From: an uncultured Collinsella sp.
GTDB taxonomy: Bacteria > Actinomycetota > Coriobacteriia > Coriobacteriales > Coriobacteriaceae
NCBI GenBank assembly: GCA_900539035.1
Contig: UQAU01000017.1
Coordinates: 1 to 43,958, forward strand
Length of the DNA: 43,958 nt
Direction: 5' to 3'
Every line of letters begins with the position of its first letter. The first letter of the stretch is position 1. Below are positions 7,838 to 15,494 of the stretch, piece by piece. Under the pieces are notes generated by a model that worked only from the letters and a program-made list of their open reading frames with translations, did no database searches and was not told the DNA's origin. The translations under genes and the position numbers were made by a program.

Positions 7838-9289
7838 GTGGCAGGCTGGAATCTAACCGGCAATGCCGTTTCCGCCGAGTTTGACGGTTCGGATGAGCAG
7901 GAGCGCAAGGAGCTCAGCGTGAGCCAGGCGGTAGAAATCGCTGCCGGTGCGCTCGATGCCATTCCGCAGCTGAGTGTCCTGGGCGAGGTCACGGGTTTCC
8001 GTGGTCCCAACGCCCGAAGCGGCCACTGCTACTTCCAGATCAAGGACGACTCGGCGGCCGTCGACTGCATCATCTGGAAGGGCGCCTATCTCAAGCGCAC
8101 GTTCGATCTGCGCGACGGCATGCAGGTGAGCTTTAAGGGCAGCTTCAATCTCTATAAGGCCACGGGCCGCATGAGCTTTGTCGCTCGCTCGTTTTCGCTG
8201 GCGGGGGAGGGTCTGCTGCGTCAACAAGTGGCGCAACTGGCCGAAAAGCTACGCCGCGAGGGCCTGATGGACGAAGCGCGCAAGCGCCGCATCCCGGTGT
8301 TCTGCTCCCGCGTGGCGGTCGTTACCTCGCTTTCGGGTGCCGTAATCGACGACGTCAAGCGCACATTGCGTCGTCGCAACCCGCTCGTCGAGCTCGTCTG
8401 CGCGGGCGCTAAGGTCCAAGGCGAGGGTGCGCCGGCCGAGCTCATTGAGGGTCTGCGCCGTGCCGCCACCATCACGCCGGCGCCCGACTGCATCTTGCTG
8501 GTGCGCGGCGGCGGCTCCTTCGAGGACCTCATGACCTTTAACGACGAGGAGCTTGCCCGTGCAGTGGCTGCCTGTCCCGTGCCCGTGGTGACCGGTATCG
8601 GCCATGAGCCCGATACCTCGATTTGCGACATGGTGAGCGACCGACGTGCCTCCACGCCCACGGCGGCGGCAGAATCGGTGGCGCCGGCTATGACGGAGTT
8701 GGCCGATGTGCTCGAGGCGCGCCATCAGCGTCTGGGTGCCGCGATGGCATCGATGATTGGGTCGGCCCAGGTCGACCTGGAGATGCTCGATCAGCGCGGT
8801 CGCCGTGCCTGGGATACCTATACGGCTCGCTTGGGCGATGCGCTCGATGCGGCTGCGTGCCGCCCGTGCCTCAACGACCCCACATTTATGGTCGAGCGTC
8901 GCGAATCGGAGCTTGCGCTGACTGCCGATCGCCTGTCCGGCGCCATAACGCGTTCGGTTGGGGCCTTCCGCTCCAACTTCGAGCACCTGCCCGAGCGCTT
9001 GGTCGCAAGCACCTCAGGGCTCGATGGCAAGCGCCATGCGCTCACGCTCGCAAGCTCCCGCCTGGAGCATCAGGGACGTTCGATGCTCAGCAAGCCCGCG
9101 TCCGACCTGGGCCGAGCTGCCGCGTCGCTCGATGCCCTGTCGCCGCTCAAGGTGCTTGCCCGCGGCTATTCCATCGCGTACAGCGATGATGGGGTAGCTA
9201 TGAGCGCCAAGACCTTTAAGCCCGGCGACGCCATCCGCGTGCGCATGGCAGACGGCAACGTGGCAGCAACGGTCGATACGGTCGAGTAG
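7838..9289 (+). CDS. xseA: Exodeoxyribonuclease VII large subunit
   Basis: Catalytic subunit of the single-strand-specific exonuclease VII, 483 residues from the GTG at 7838. The start is set by the strong aaaggagg site ending six bases upstream; an upstream ATG at 7820 would lie on top of that site. The N-terminal OB-fold (about 25-125, LGEVTGFRGP, HCYFQIKDD, VDCIIWKG) binds single-stranded DNA. The catalytic region carries RGGGSFEDLMTFNDEE and GIGHEPDTSICDMVSDRRAS, characteristic of XseA. A long helical region and the C-terminal LARGYSIAYSDDG segment follow. xseB starts 42 bases later, forming the usual operon. Confidence 0.95.
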   Translation: MAGWNLTGNAVSAEFDGSDEQERKELSVSQAVEIAAGALDAIPQLSVLGEVTGFRGPNARSGHCYFQIKDDSAAVDCIIWKGAYLKRTFDLRDGMQVSFKGSFNLYKATGRMSFVARSFSLAGEGLLRQQVAQLAEKLRREGLMDEARKRRIPVFCSRVAVVTSLSGAVIDDVKRTLRRRNPLVELVCAGAKVQGEGAPAELIEGLRRAATITPAPDCILLVRGGGSFEDLMTFNDEELARAVAACPVPVVTGIGHEPDTSICDMVSDRRASTPTAAAESVAPAMTELADVLEARHQRLGAAMASMIGSAQVDLEMLDQRGRRAWDTYTARLGDALDAAACRPCLNDPTFMVERRESELALTADRLSGAITRSVGAFRSNFEHLPERLVASTSGLDGKRHALTLASSRLEHQGRSMLSKPASDLGRAAASLDALSPLKVLARGYSIAYSDDGVAMSAKTFKPGDAIRVRMADGNVAATVDTVE

Positions 9290-9331
9290 ACCGCGTTTCA
9301 TAGCGATAAACCTTTAGGAAAGGAAACAGAT

Positions 9332-9598
9332 ATGGCAGAGAAGACCCCGGTTGAGCAGCTTACGTACAAGCAGGCCTCGCAGGAGCTGGAGCTCATCATC
9401 CGCAGCTTGGAGTCTGGCGATATGGAGCTCGAGGAGTCGCTCGAGAGCTATACCCGCGGCGTCGAGCTCCTCAAGAGTCTGCGCACCCGCCTGTCCGATG
9501 CCGAGCAGAAGGTCTCGGTGCTCCTTAAGGACGTCGACGGCAACGACGTGCTCGCCGATGGCGAAGCCGCCAACACGGACGACAGCCTCTCGTTCTAA
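9332..9598 (+). CDS. xseB: Exodeoxyribonuclease VII small subunit
   Basis: Short all-helical subunit of exonuclease VII (88 residues), several copies of which bind one XseA chain. It contains the family core SQELELIIRSLESGDMELEE and ESYTRGVELLKSLRTRLSDAE. A ribosome site aggaaagga precedes the ATG. The C-terminus is a short acidic tail. It follows xseA closely, and the long hairpin at 9620 begins 22 bases after its stop. Confidence 0.94.
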   Translation: MAEKTPVEQLTYKQASQELELIIRSLESGDMELEESLESYTRGVELLKSLRTRLSDAEQKVSVLLKDVDGNDVLADGEAANTDDSLSF

Positions 9599-9619
9599 CC
9601 ATCTCACAGCCCACTTTGG

Positions 9620-9727
9620 GGTAGTCTTTTTGGGACGGGGCTTTTTTGACTACCCTTTGGCACGGCTCGCCGAGCACTTGCGTTTGCGAAAAAGTAGTCA
9701 AAAAAGCCCCGTCCCAAAAAGACTACC
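9620..9727. repeat. Long perfect inverted repeat, 34-bp arms
   Basis: Arms 9620-9653 and 9694-9727 are exact reverse complements over 34 bases, beginning ggtagtctttttgggacggg. They enclose 40 bases that contain ggctcgccgagc. This is the longest perfect hairpin in the window. It separates xseB from the HIT gene and ends only about 25 bases before the HIT start, within its 5' leader. The arm contains runs of T and A, so it could terminate in both directions, but it is far larger than a normal terminator. Confidence 0.85.
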
Positions 9728-9752
9728 TTGGTCTGTAAGAAAGGAACCAGCC

Positions 9753-10088
9753 ATGTGTGATTGCATCTTCTGCAAAATTGCCAACCACGAGATCCCCTCG
9801 ACCGTTGTCTATGAGGACGATCAGGTCATCGCCTTCGACGACCTCAACCCCCAGGCGCCGGTCCATACGCTCGTGATCCCCAAGAAGCACTACAGTGACA
9901 TCGCCGACAACGTACCTGCCGAGACCATGGGCGCCATGGCTCACGCCATCCAGGAGGTCGCTAAGGCCAAGGGCTTGGAGGACGGTTTCCGCGTCATCTC
10001 CAACAAGGGCGTCAACGCCGGCCAGACCGTCATGCACTTCCACATGCACGTTCTCGGCGGCAAGAACCTGGGCGAGAACCTCATCTGA
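9753..10088 (+). CDS. HIT family nucleotide-binding hydrolase (HinT-like)
   Basis: Cytosolic purine-nucleoside phosphoramidase/hydrolase of 111 residues. The histidine triad is HFHMHV with His95, His97 and His99. The N-terminal CDCIFCKIA has the Cys pairs seen in zinc-containing HIT proteins, and PVHTLVIPKKHY is the family nucleotide-site region. The ATG at 9753 has a ribosome site (aaagga). It lies directly downstream of the 34-bp-arm hairpin, which would be part of any transcript continuing from xseB. Confidence 0.93.
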   Translation: MCDCIFCKIANHEIPSTVVYEDDQVIAFDDLNPQAPVHTLVIPKKHYSDIADNVPAETMGAMAHAIQEVAKAKGLEDGFRVISNKGVNAGQTVMHFHMHVLGGKNLGENLI

Positions 10089-10129
10089 GGGCGCGTAGGC
10101 CGTCGACTTGGCTGCCTTTGGAGTAATCT

Positions 10130-11020
10130 ATGCAGCTTTCTCAACTCGAATACCTTCAAGCGGTAGCGAACTATGGCGGCGTGCGCAAAGCAGCTCGCGC
10201 CGTTCACGTGAGTCCGCAGGCCGTTTCGTCGGCAATAAAAAAGTTGGAATCTGAGTATCAGATTGTTTTGCTCGACCGATCGGCGGGGGAGGCTGTTTTG
10301 TCTCCGGCGGGCAGAGAATTTGCGCGTCGTGCACGCGTGATCCTGGCGCATGTCGACGATCTCAAAAAGTACGCTCAATCGGGGAATGGCGGCGTTTCGC
10401 CCGACGGCCATTTCCGTCTTTACGCCCCCTGTCTTCACGGGCGGGGGCGCCTTTTTTCCGAAAACTGGTACGACTCGTTTGAAAGCTCGCACCCTCAGAT
10501 TCATCTTGATGTGTGGCATCAGCCAACGGCAACATGCTTTGAATCACTTATACTTGGAATTTCGGACGCGGCTATCTCGTTTGAGGAACCACGGGACAGT
10601 GTCCTTTCTTCAAAATATATGGGTGAAAAGGAGCTCAGGGTTCTTTCATGCCCAGCGGGTCATCAATCTGTGGGTGCTATGACCGTTCGTGAGTTGCTGG
10701 GCGGCAGGCTCGCTGTTCCCATTAATTTGTCACCCTGTCTCAATGCAATCAATCAATGTCCCGAAGCTCAGCTGGTTAATTTCCGCTTCCGCGACATCGA
10801 ATACGGAAACAGGGCGCAGGCTGAGTTTCTTCAAGCCGGGGGATTGATATTGAGTTTTTCTGGCTCTTCTCTCGCATCAGATGGATTGGAAGTGAGCGAG
10901 TGCTCCATTGAAGGCTCGCATGACGTAGCCTTGCCCATCTACTTTTGCTATCGACAAAACGCCTGGACCGATCGACACCAGACGGTATTTCTTCACCTAT
11001 TGCGTCATCTCGCTTCGTGA
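10130..11020 (+). CDS. LysR family transcriptional regulator
   Basis: DNA-binding regulator of 296 residues. The N-terminal winged helix (about 1-62: LSQLEYLQAVANYGGVRKAA, then VHVSPQAVSSAIKKLE) is typical of LysR. The remainder is a periplasmic-binding-like effector domain, though with few conserved signatures, so the effector is unknown. It sits 41 bases after the HIT gene and ahead of an MFS transporter in the same orientation; regulation of that transporter is a reasonable guess. Codon use is visibly more A/T-rich than in the flanking genes, which suggests more recent acquisition or weak selection. Confidence 0.88.
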   Translation: MQLSQLEYLQAVANYGGVRKAARAVHVSPQAVSSAIKKLESEYQIVLLDRSAGEAVLSPAGREFARRARVILAHVDDLKKYAQSGNGGVSPDGHFRLYAPCLHGRGRLFSENWYDSFESSHPQIHLDVWHQPTATCFESLILGISDAAISFEEPRDSVLSSKYMGEKELRVLSCPAGHQSVGAMTVRELLGGRLAVPINLSPCLNAINQCPEAQLVNFRFRDIEYGNRAQAEFLQAGGLILSFSGSSLASDGLEVSECSIEGSHDVALPIYFCYRQNAWTDRHQTVFLHLLRHLAS

Positions 11021-11062
11021 GGCCATTTGGCCTCGTGGCGTCAAGTGAATGTTGACGCCTTG
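11019..11062 (+). terminator. Paired stem-loops after the LysR gene
   Basis: Two adjacent hairpins: gaggcc-attt-ggcctc beginning at the LysR stop codon, and ggcgtcaa-gtgaatg-ttgacgcc at about 11037-11059, followed by ttg. They probably separate the LysR transcript from that of the MFS gene. Confidence 0.5.
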
Positions 11063-11139
11063 TAACACATGACTGACGGCTTTGCCCTCATGCTTTTCCA
11101 AGATTCCGATTTAGATTGTTGACTCTTGGAGGGCGGAGC

Positions 11140-12300
11140 ATGAAAAACCGTACGGTTTTGCTTTATATGACGTTCGTTTTTCTGTCGAACTTCAGCACCA
11201 TTTTGTATTTTCTGACGGTTTACCTTGAATTCGTCGGATTCTCGATGGTGGCGATTTCTAGCATGATGATTGCATATCAAGTGAGCAAGTTCATCCTTGA
11301 GGTTCCTACTGGTTATATTTCTGACAGGTTTGGACGAAAGACAAGCGGCCTCGTTGGCATTGTGGGAATGCTTGGATACTACGCCGCCCTACTCCTCGTC
11401 CGTTCTCCTCTGCTTTTAATCGGTGCGTTTGCTCTCAAAGGTTTTGCCGCTGCATGTGTGAGCGGATCCATAGAAGCGATTTACATTGACAGCGTCTCTC
11501 AGGACCAGCTCGTAAGACTTAATGTCGTTGAGCGATTTGTTTTCTATGCCTCTTATGCCATCTCCGCTTGCGTGGGCGGTTTCATTTCGTCTGTCGGTGC
11601 ATATCTCATTGGTCTTTCGGCAGATATCATCGCAATGGTGTTGACGTTGGTTGTCGTTGTCTGCATTCCTGAGATGCGAAGAGGGGGCACTGCTGGGACA
11701 CCTGAGCGTGGAATTAGCCCGAAGATGATCGGTGCCGCTATTGCGTGCAATGGCATTCTTCGTTCAGCGTTCATCATGGACTGTTCTCAGGCGTTTGCTT
11801 TTGTCGCCTTGGAAGACTTTTTCTCACTGCTGCTTGCGGGTCGCGGAATGAATGCCGTCGCTTCAGGCGTGACCATTGCGGTCCAGCTCCTTGCTTCCGC
11901 CTCCATAGGGTTTATTGTGCCCAGTGCGATTACTCGTGTCGACAAGGGCCGTTTTGCGCGTATATGCGGCATCATTCGCTTAGTATTGACAGCTTTGTTT
12001 TTGATTCCTCTTACTCCGGCTAATTTGCTGCCCGTGTTCTATGTGTTGCAGACGGTCGCTTACTCGTTATTTGCTCCAATTAAATACTCAATTTTTCAAA
12101 ATGCTGCCGATTCTTCGATGCGCTGTTCATTGATTTCGGTTCAAAGCCAGATGGTGGCGGTGGGTGCTGTTCTTTTCTATCTGCTCAACGCTGTGTTGAG
12201 TAGCGTTGCGGGCATTCGAGTCGTATTGCTTGTTGCGCTCGGGATTTCTTCTTTGGTGTATATCCCCGCGCTATTTCGTCTTACAGGCCAAAGGACATGA
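11140..12300 (+). CDS. MFS transporter
   Basis: Major facilitator with about 12 membrane segments, 386 residues. The loop between segments 2 and 3 carries the MFS motif in the form GYISDRFGRKTSG (about 66-78), the best family marker. The ATG at 11140 has a ribosome site (ggagggcgg); an earlier TTG at 11116 is less likely. The substrate is unknown; drug efflux or metabolite export are both possible. Like the LysR gene before it, its codons are richer in A/T than the surroundings. Confidence 0.85.
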   Translation: MKNRTVLLYMTFVFLSNFSTILYFLTVYLEFVGFSMVAISSMMIAYQVSKFILEVPTGYISDRFGRKTSGLVGIVGMLGYYAALLLVRSPLLLIGAFALKGFAAACVSGSIEAIYIDSVSQDQLVRLNVVERFVFYASYAISACVGGFISSVGAYLIGLSADIIAMVLTLVVVVCIPEMRRGGTAGTPERGISPKMIGAAIACNGILRSAFIMDCSQAFAFVALEDFFSLLLAGRGMNAVASGVTIAVQLLASASIGFIVPSAITRVDKGRFARICGIIRLVLTALFLIPLTPANLLPVFYVLQTVAYSLFAPIKYSIFQNAADSSMRCSLISVQSQMVAVGAVLFYLLNAVLSSVAGIRVVLLVALGISSLVYIPALFRLTGQRT

Positions 12301-12335
12301 GTATTCGTGCATCGATAACTTATATATCAACGCAT

Positions 12336-12369
12336 TAAACCCGAGCGCGAGGGCGTTTGGGTTTATTAT
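12336..12369 (+). terminator. Terminator after the MFS gene
   Basis: The segment taaacccgagcgc-gag-ggcgtttgggttta forms a stem with G-U pairs, followed by ttatt. It lies 35 bases after the MFS stop and before the first acetate kinase gene. Confidence 0.7.
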
Positions 12370-12420
12370 TGAAGCGTATGTAACCTGGCGGCGCCACACC
12401 GCCTGTTAGTAGGGAGACAC

Positions 12421-13599
12421 ATGAACGTTCTGGTCGTCAACGCAGGATCTTCGACCCTTAAATATCAGGTCATCGATACCAAGTCCCACAAGGTGTCCGC
12501 AAAGGGCTCCTGCGAGCGCGTCTGCTTTACCGGCGGTACCTTCACTCACGCTGCCAACGGTTCCAAGAAGGTGACCGAGAACATCGAGTTCCCCGACCAC
12601 AAGGTCGCCATCGAGGTCGTCCTGAAGGACCTCGAGGCCAACGGCGTCAAGATCGAGGGCATCGGCCACCGCATCGTTCAGGGCGGTTGGTACTTCGGCG
12701 ATTCCTCCCTCGTCGACGAGGACGTTCTCGCCAAGATCCGCGAGGTCGCCCCGCTCGCTCCGCTGCACAACAACCCCGAGGCCAACGTTATCGAGTACTG
12801 CCTCGAGCAGTATCCCGACCTGCCCAACGTCACGGTCTACGACACTGCTTTCCACTTCAACATGCCCGAGGTCGCCAAGACTTACGCCCTGCCCAAGGAC
12901 GTCTGCGATAAGCTGCACATCCGTAAGTACGGCGCTCACGGCACCAGCTACCGCTACATTTCCAAGAAGGTTGCTGAGATGACCAACGGCGAGGCTCGCA
13001 AGGTCGTCGTGTGCCACATCGGTTCCGGCGCTTCCCTGTGCGCCATCGAGGACGGCAAGTGCATGGACACCACCATGGGCTTGACCCCGCTCGACGGTGT
13101 CATGATGGGCACCCGTTGCGGCTCCATCGACCCTGCTACCGTGTGCTACCTGCAGCGCGAAGGCGGCTACACCTTCGACGAGGTCGACGAGATGATGAAC
13201 AAGAAGTCCGGCCTTTTGGCTGTGACCGGCGGCAAGACCAACGACTGCCGCAACGTTGAGGAGCTCGCCGCCGCCGGCGACCCCGAGGCTCAGCTCGCCT
13301 TCGATATGTTCGTCTACAAGATTGCCGCCAAGGCCGCCGAGATGGCCACTTCCATGTGCGGCATGGACACCCTGGTCTTTACCGCCGGCATCGGCGAGCA
13401 CGCTCCGGCTGTCCGCGCTGGCGTGGCCGACCGTCTGGCCTTTATGGGCCTCAAGATGGACCATGCCCGCAACGCCCTGCGCGGCGACGGCGCTTGGTGC
13501 CTGTCCGCCAAGGATTCCAAGGTCAAGATTTTCGTCATCCCCACGGACGAGGAGTTCATGATCGCTTCCGACGTCGAGCGCATCGTCAACGGCAAGTAA
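12421..13599 (+). CDS. ackA: Acetate kinase paralogue 1 (altered active-site residues)
   Basis: Acetokinase-family enzyme of 392 residues; family members convert acetyl phosphate and ADP to acetate and ATP. Conserved residues seen are Asn7 (VVNAGSS), Arg84 (GHRIV), His116 (APLHN), Asp141 (YDTAFH), His173 (YGAHGTS) and Arg232 (GTRCG). Differences from the usual family pattern are Gln87 in VQGG (usually VHGG), Tyr177 where HGTSH is normal, and Ser202 in HIGSG where HLGNG is normal; the copy at 13764 keeps His177 and Asn202. Codon use is strongly biased to C-ending codons, as in highly expressed genes. The ribosome site (gggag) is good. It may have altered kinetics or another acyl or phosphoryl substrate (inference). 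Confidence 0.9.
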   Translation: MNVLVVNAGSSTLKYQVIDTKSHKVSAKGSCERVCFTGGTFTHAANGSKKVTENIEFPDHKVAIEVVLKDLEANGVKIEGIGHRIVQGGWYFGDSSLVDEDVLAKIREVAPLAPLHNNPEANVIEYCLEQYPDLPNVTVYDTAFHFNMPEVAKTYALPKDVCDKLHIRKYGAHGTSYRYISKKVAEMTNGEARKVVVCHIGSGASLCAIEDGKCMDTTMGLTPLDGVMMGTRCGSIDPATVCYLQREGGYTFDEVDEMMNKKSGLLAVTGGKTNDCRNVEELAAAGDPEAQLAFDMFVYKIAAKAAEMATSMCGMDTLVFTAGIGEHAPAVRAGVADRLAFMGLKMDHARNALRGDGAWCLSAKDSKVKIFVIPTDEEFMIASDVERIVNGK

Positions 13600-13607
13600 T
13601 TGATGCA

Positions 13608-13650
13608 AGGGGAGGGGACTGGATGGCCTTGTGCCGTTCAGCCCCCTTTT
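13608..13650 (+). terminator. Terminator between the two acetate kinase genes
   Basis: The stem ggggactgga...ttcagccccc (13614-13623 with 13637-13646, allowing mismatches) has an inner ggcc-ttgt-gcc pairing and is followed by tttt. It indicates that the two acetate kinase genes are separately transcribed. Confidence 0.65.
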
Positions 13651-13763
13651 ACGCTCTTTGGGCGAAGAGTTTAATAGATTTTTATTGAATTCTGATAACT
13701 TCTTATTAAGGATACGGCCGCCTTATGGGTTTGCCGACCGTACTGTAATCACGAAGGAGTTTC

Positions 13764-14942
13764 ATGAACGTACTTGTTGTCAACGCCGGTAGCTCAAGCC
13801 TTAAATATCAGCTTTTGGATACCGATACCCGCGAGGTTTTCGCCAAGGGCAACTGCGAACGTATCGGTTCGGGCATGGGCATCTTTGGCCATTCCGAGAA
13901 CGGTGGCGCCAAGCAGACCGAGGAGGCCCCTTTCCCCGATCATCGCTCTGCTATCGCTCGCGTGCTCGAGGAGCTCGAGAAGACCGACTTTACGATTGAT
14001 GGCATTGGCCATCGTATCGTTCAGGGCGGCTGGCACTTCGATGATTCCGCAGTTGTCGACGACGAGGTTATGGCCAAGATTCTTGAGGTGGCACCGCTTG
14101 CTCCGCTGCACAACTACGGCGAGGCCGCGGCGATTGAGTATTGCCGTGAGAAGTATCCGGAGCTGCCCAACGTGGCGGTCTTCGACACCTCGTTCCACAT
14201 GACCATGCCCGAGGTTGCCTACACTTACGCCCTGCCCAAGGACGTGTGCGACAAGTATCATGTGCGCAAATATGGCGCCCACGGAACGAGTCATCGTTAC
14301 GAGTGGATGATGGCCAAGGAGATCCTGGGCTCGCGCTGCCACCGTCTGCTTTCGTGCCATCTGGGCAACGGCGCTTCGCTCGCCGCCATCGAGGACGGCG
14401 TGTGCCGCGACACCACGATGGGCCTCACGCCGCTCGACGGCCTGATGATGGGCACCCGCTGTGGTTCCATTGACCCGGCCACCGTGTGCTACCTCCAGCG
14501 CGAGGGCGGCTACAGCTATCAGGAAGTCGATGACATGATGAACAAGCAGTCTGGTCTGCTTGCCATCTCGGGTATCTCCAACGACGCCCGCGACATCCGT
14601 ACTCGCGCCTCCGAGGGCGACGAGCGCTGCCTGCTCGCCTTCGATATGTTCGCCTACAAGGCTATGCAGCAGGCCGGCTCCATGATCGCTTCCATGGCGG
14701 GCGTGGATACCATCACCTTTACCGCTGGCATCGGCGAGAACGACTGGTCGATCCGCAAGGCCTTCTGCGACTGCTTTGAGTGGCTGGGCGTACGCATCGA
14801 CAATAACAAGAACCGCGAGGCCGTGGGCAACGGCCCGCAGGTCATCAGTGCCGCCGGTTCCGCCGTCACGGTCATGGTCATCCCCACCGACGAGGAATAC
14901 ATGATCGCCCACGACGTCGAGCGCCTGACCAAGAACAACTAA
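13764..14942 (+). CDS. ackA: Acetate kinase paralogue 2 (canonical-like)
   Basis: Second acetokinase, also 392 residues and aligning without gaps to paralogue 1 over the regions I checked. It keeps the standard catalytic set: Asn7, Arg84, His116, Asp141, His173, His177 (AHGTSH) and Asn202 (HLGNG). It shares Gln87 (VQGG) and TRCGSIDPA with its neighbour, so those are lineage features rather than decay. The ribosome site is gaaggag before the ATG. It faces phosphotransacetylase (15495-16475); together they make ATP and acetate from acetyl-CoA. The pair probably arose by tandem duplication followed by divergence of copy 1. Confidence 0.93.
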   Translation: MNVLVVNAGSSSLKYQLLDTDTREVFAKGNCERIGSGMGIFGHSENGGAKQTEEAPFPDHRSAIARVLEELEKTDFTIDGIGHRIVQGGWHFDDSAVVDDEVMAKILEVAPLAPLHNYGEAAAIEYCREKYPELPNVAVFDTSFHMTMPEVAYTYALPKDVCDKYHVRKYGAHGTSHRYEWMMAKEILGSRCHRLLSCHLGNGASLAAIEDGVCRDTTMGLTPLDGLMMGTRCGSIDPATVCYLQREGGYSYQEVDDMMNKQSGLLAISGISNDARDIRTRASEGDERCLLAFDMFAYKAMQQAGSMIASMAGVDTITFTAGIGENDWSIRKAFCDCFEWLGVRIDNNKNREAVGNGPQVISAAGSAVTVMVIPTDEEYMIAHDVERLTKNN

Positions 14943-14964
14943 CGCGTTCGCTTGCGATTGAACG

Positions 14965-14999
14965 AAAGGCCTCTAGAGCAACAGCTCCGGAGGCCTTTT
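14965..14999 (+). terminator. Rho-independent terminator after acetate kinase 2
   Basis: Arms aaaggcctc (14965-14973) and gaggccttt (14990-14998) are exact complements and are followed by a short T-run. It lies 23 bases after the stop codon. Confidence 0.85.
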
Positions 15000-15016
15000 G
15001 CTAGCAGGCGGACGGC

Positions 15017-15202
15017 GGAAACTCCATCCCATTTCGAGCGCAAATTCCGGGATACGCTTTCCAGTTGAGGCATGTTGCGGAAAGTGTGACCCACAATAAA
15101 GCATAATTCCGTCCCACGGTTTCCCAAACAGGCCCCAAGCGGAAGCTGCATCCCACAATCCGCCTCCAAACCGGGACACACTTTCCGGCGGGCTAGACAT
15201 CA
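15017..15202. repeat. Three tandem 62-bp degenerate units
   Basis: Units begin at 15017, 15079 and 15141, exactly 62 bases apart. Each begins ggaa(a/g), has (t/a)ccca at unit position 11, a conserved ccg at 31-33 (ccggga in units 1 and 3), and (c/g)tttcc at 41-46. The ends ggaaa/tttcc make each unit partly palindromic. A minus-strand frame runs through all three because 62 is not a multiple of three and stop codons happen to be absent, but I do not regard it as a gene. The region 15200-15340 shows nothing recognisable. Confidence 0.65.
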
Positions 15203-15348
15203 GACCGCAGCCAACATTTCGGTCCCAAAGTGACCATATCTGCATCGTTTGACCCTCCAGCAACGGCACTCATCCATTCAGTTTTTCAGCTCCAGCTCGT
15301 AGCCAAGCCGCCGTCCACCCCAGATACCCTGATTGCTACGTGGCGGTA

Positions 15349-15479
15349 GAAGGCCGTACGGGCTAACCCCTGAAAACAATCCGCAGACCAGAAACGCCCC
15401 CGTTCGTAGCTCCGGAGGAGCAGAACGGGGGCGTTTCATTGGTCGAGGACGTTTTCAGGGGTTAGCCCGTACGGCCTTC
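15349..15479. repeat. Nested double inverted repeat (29-bp and 15-bp perfect arms)
   Basis: Outer arms 15349-15377 and 15451-15479 are exact complements over 29 bases (gaaggccgtacgggctaacc...). Inside, gaaacgcccccgttc (15391-15405) pairs exactly with 15423-15437, around a gctcc-gga-ggagc tip. It ends 16 bases before the 3' end of pta. The inner stem could serve as the pta terminator; the outer stem is not needed for that. Confidence 0.85.
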
Positions 15480-15494
15480 GGGCGAGTGCGTGCG

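Noticed and set aside
12406..13608. 400-codon antisense frame opposite acetate kinase 1 (and a similar one opposite copy 2)
   Set aside because: Same codon-bias artefact; no ribosome site and the sense frame is an unmistakable acetate kinase.
14973..15269. 98-codon minus-strand frame between ackA and pta
   Set aside because: It runs through the 62-bp repeat units and the ackA terminator; low-complexity Trp/Gly-rich product without family features, so treated as repeat DNA.
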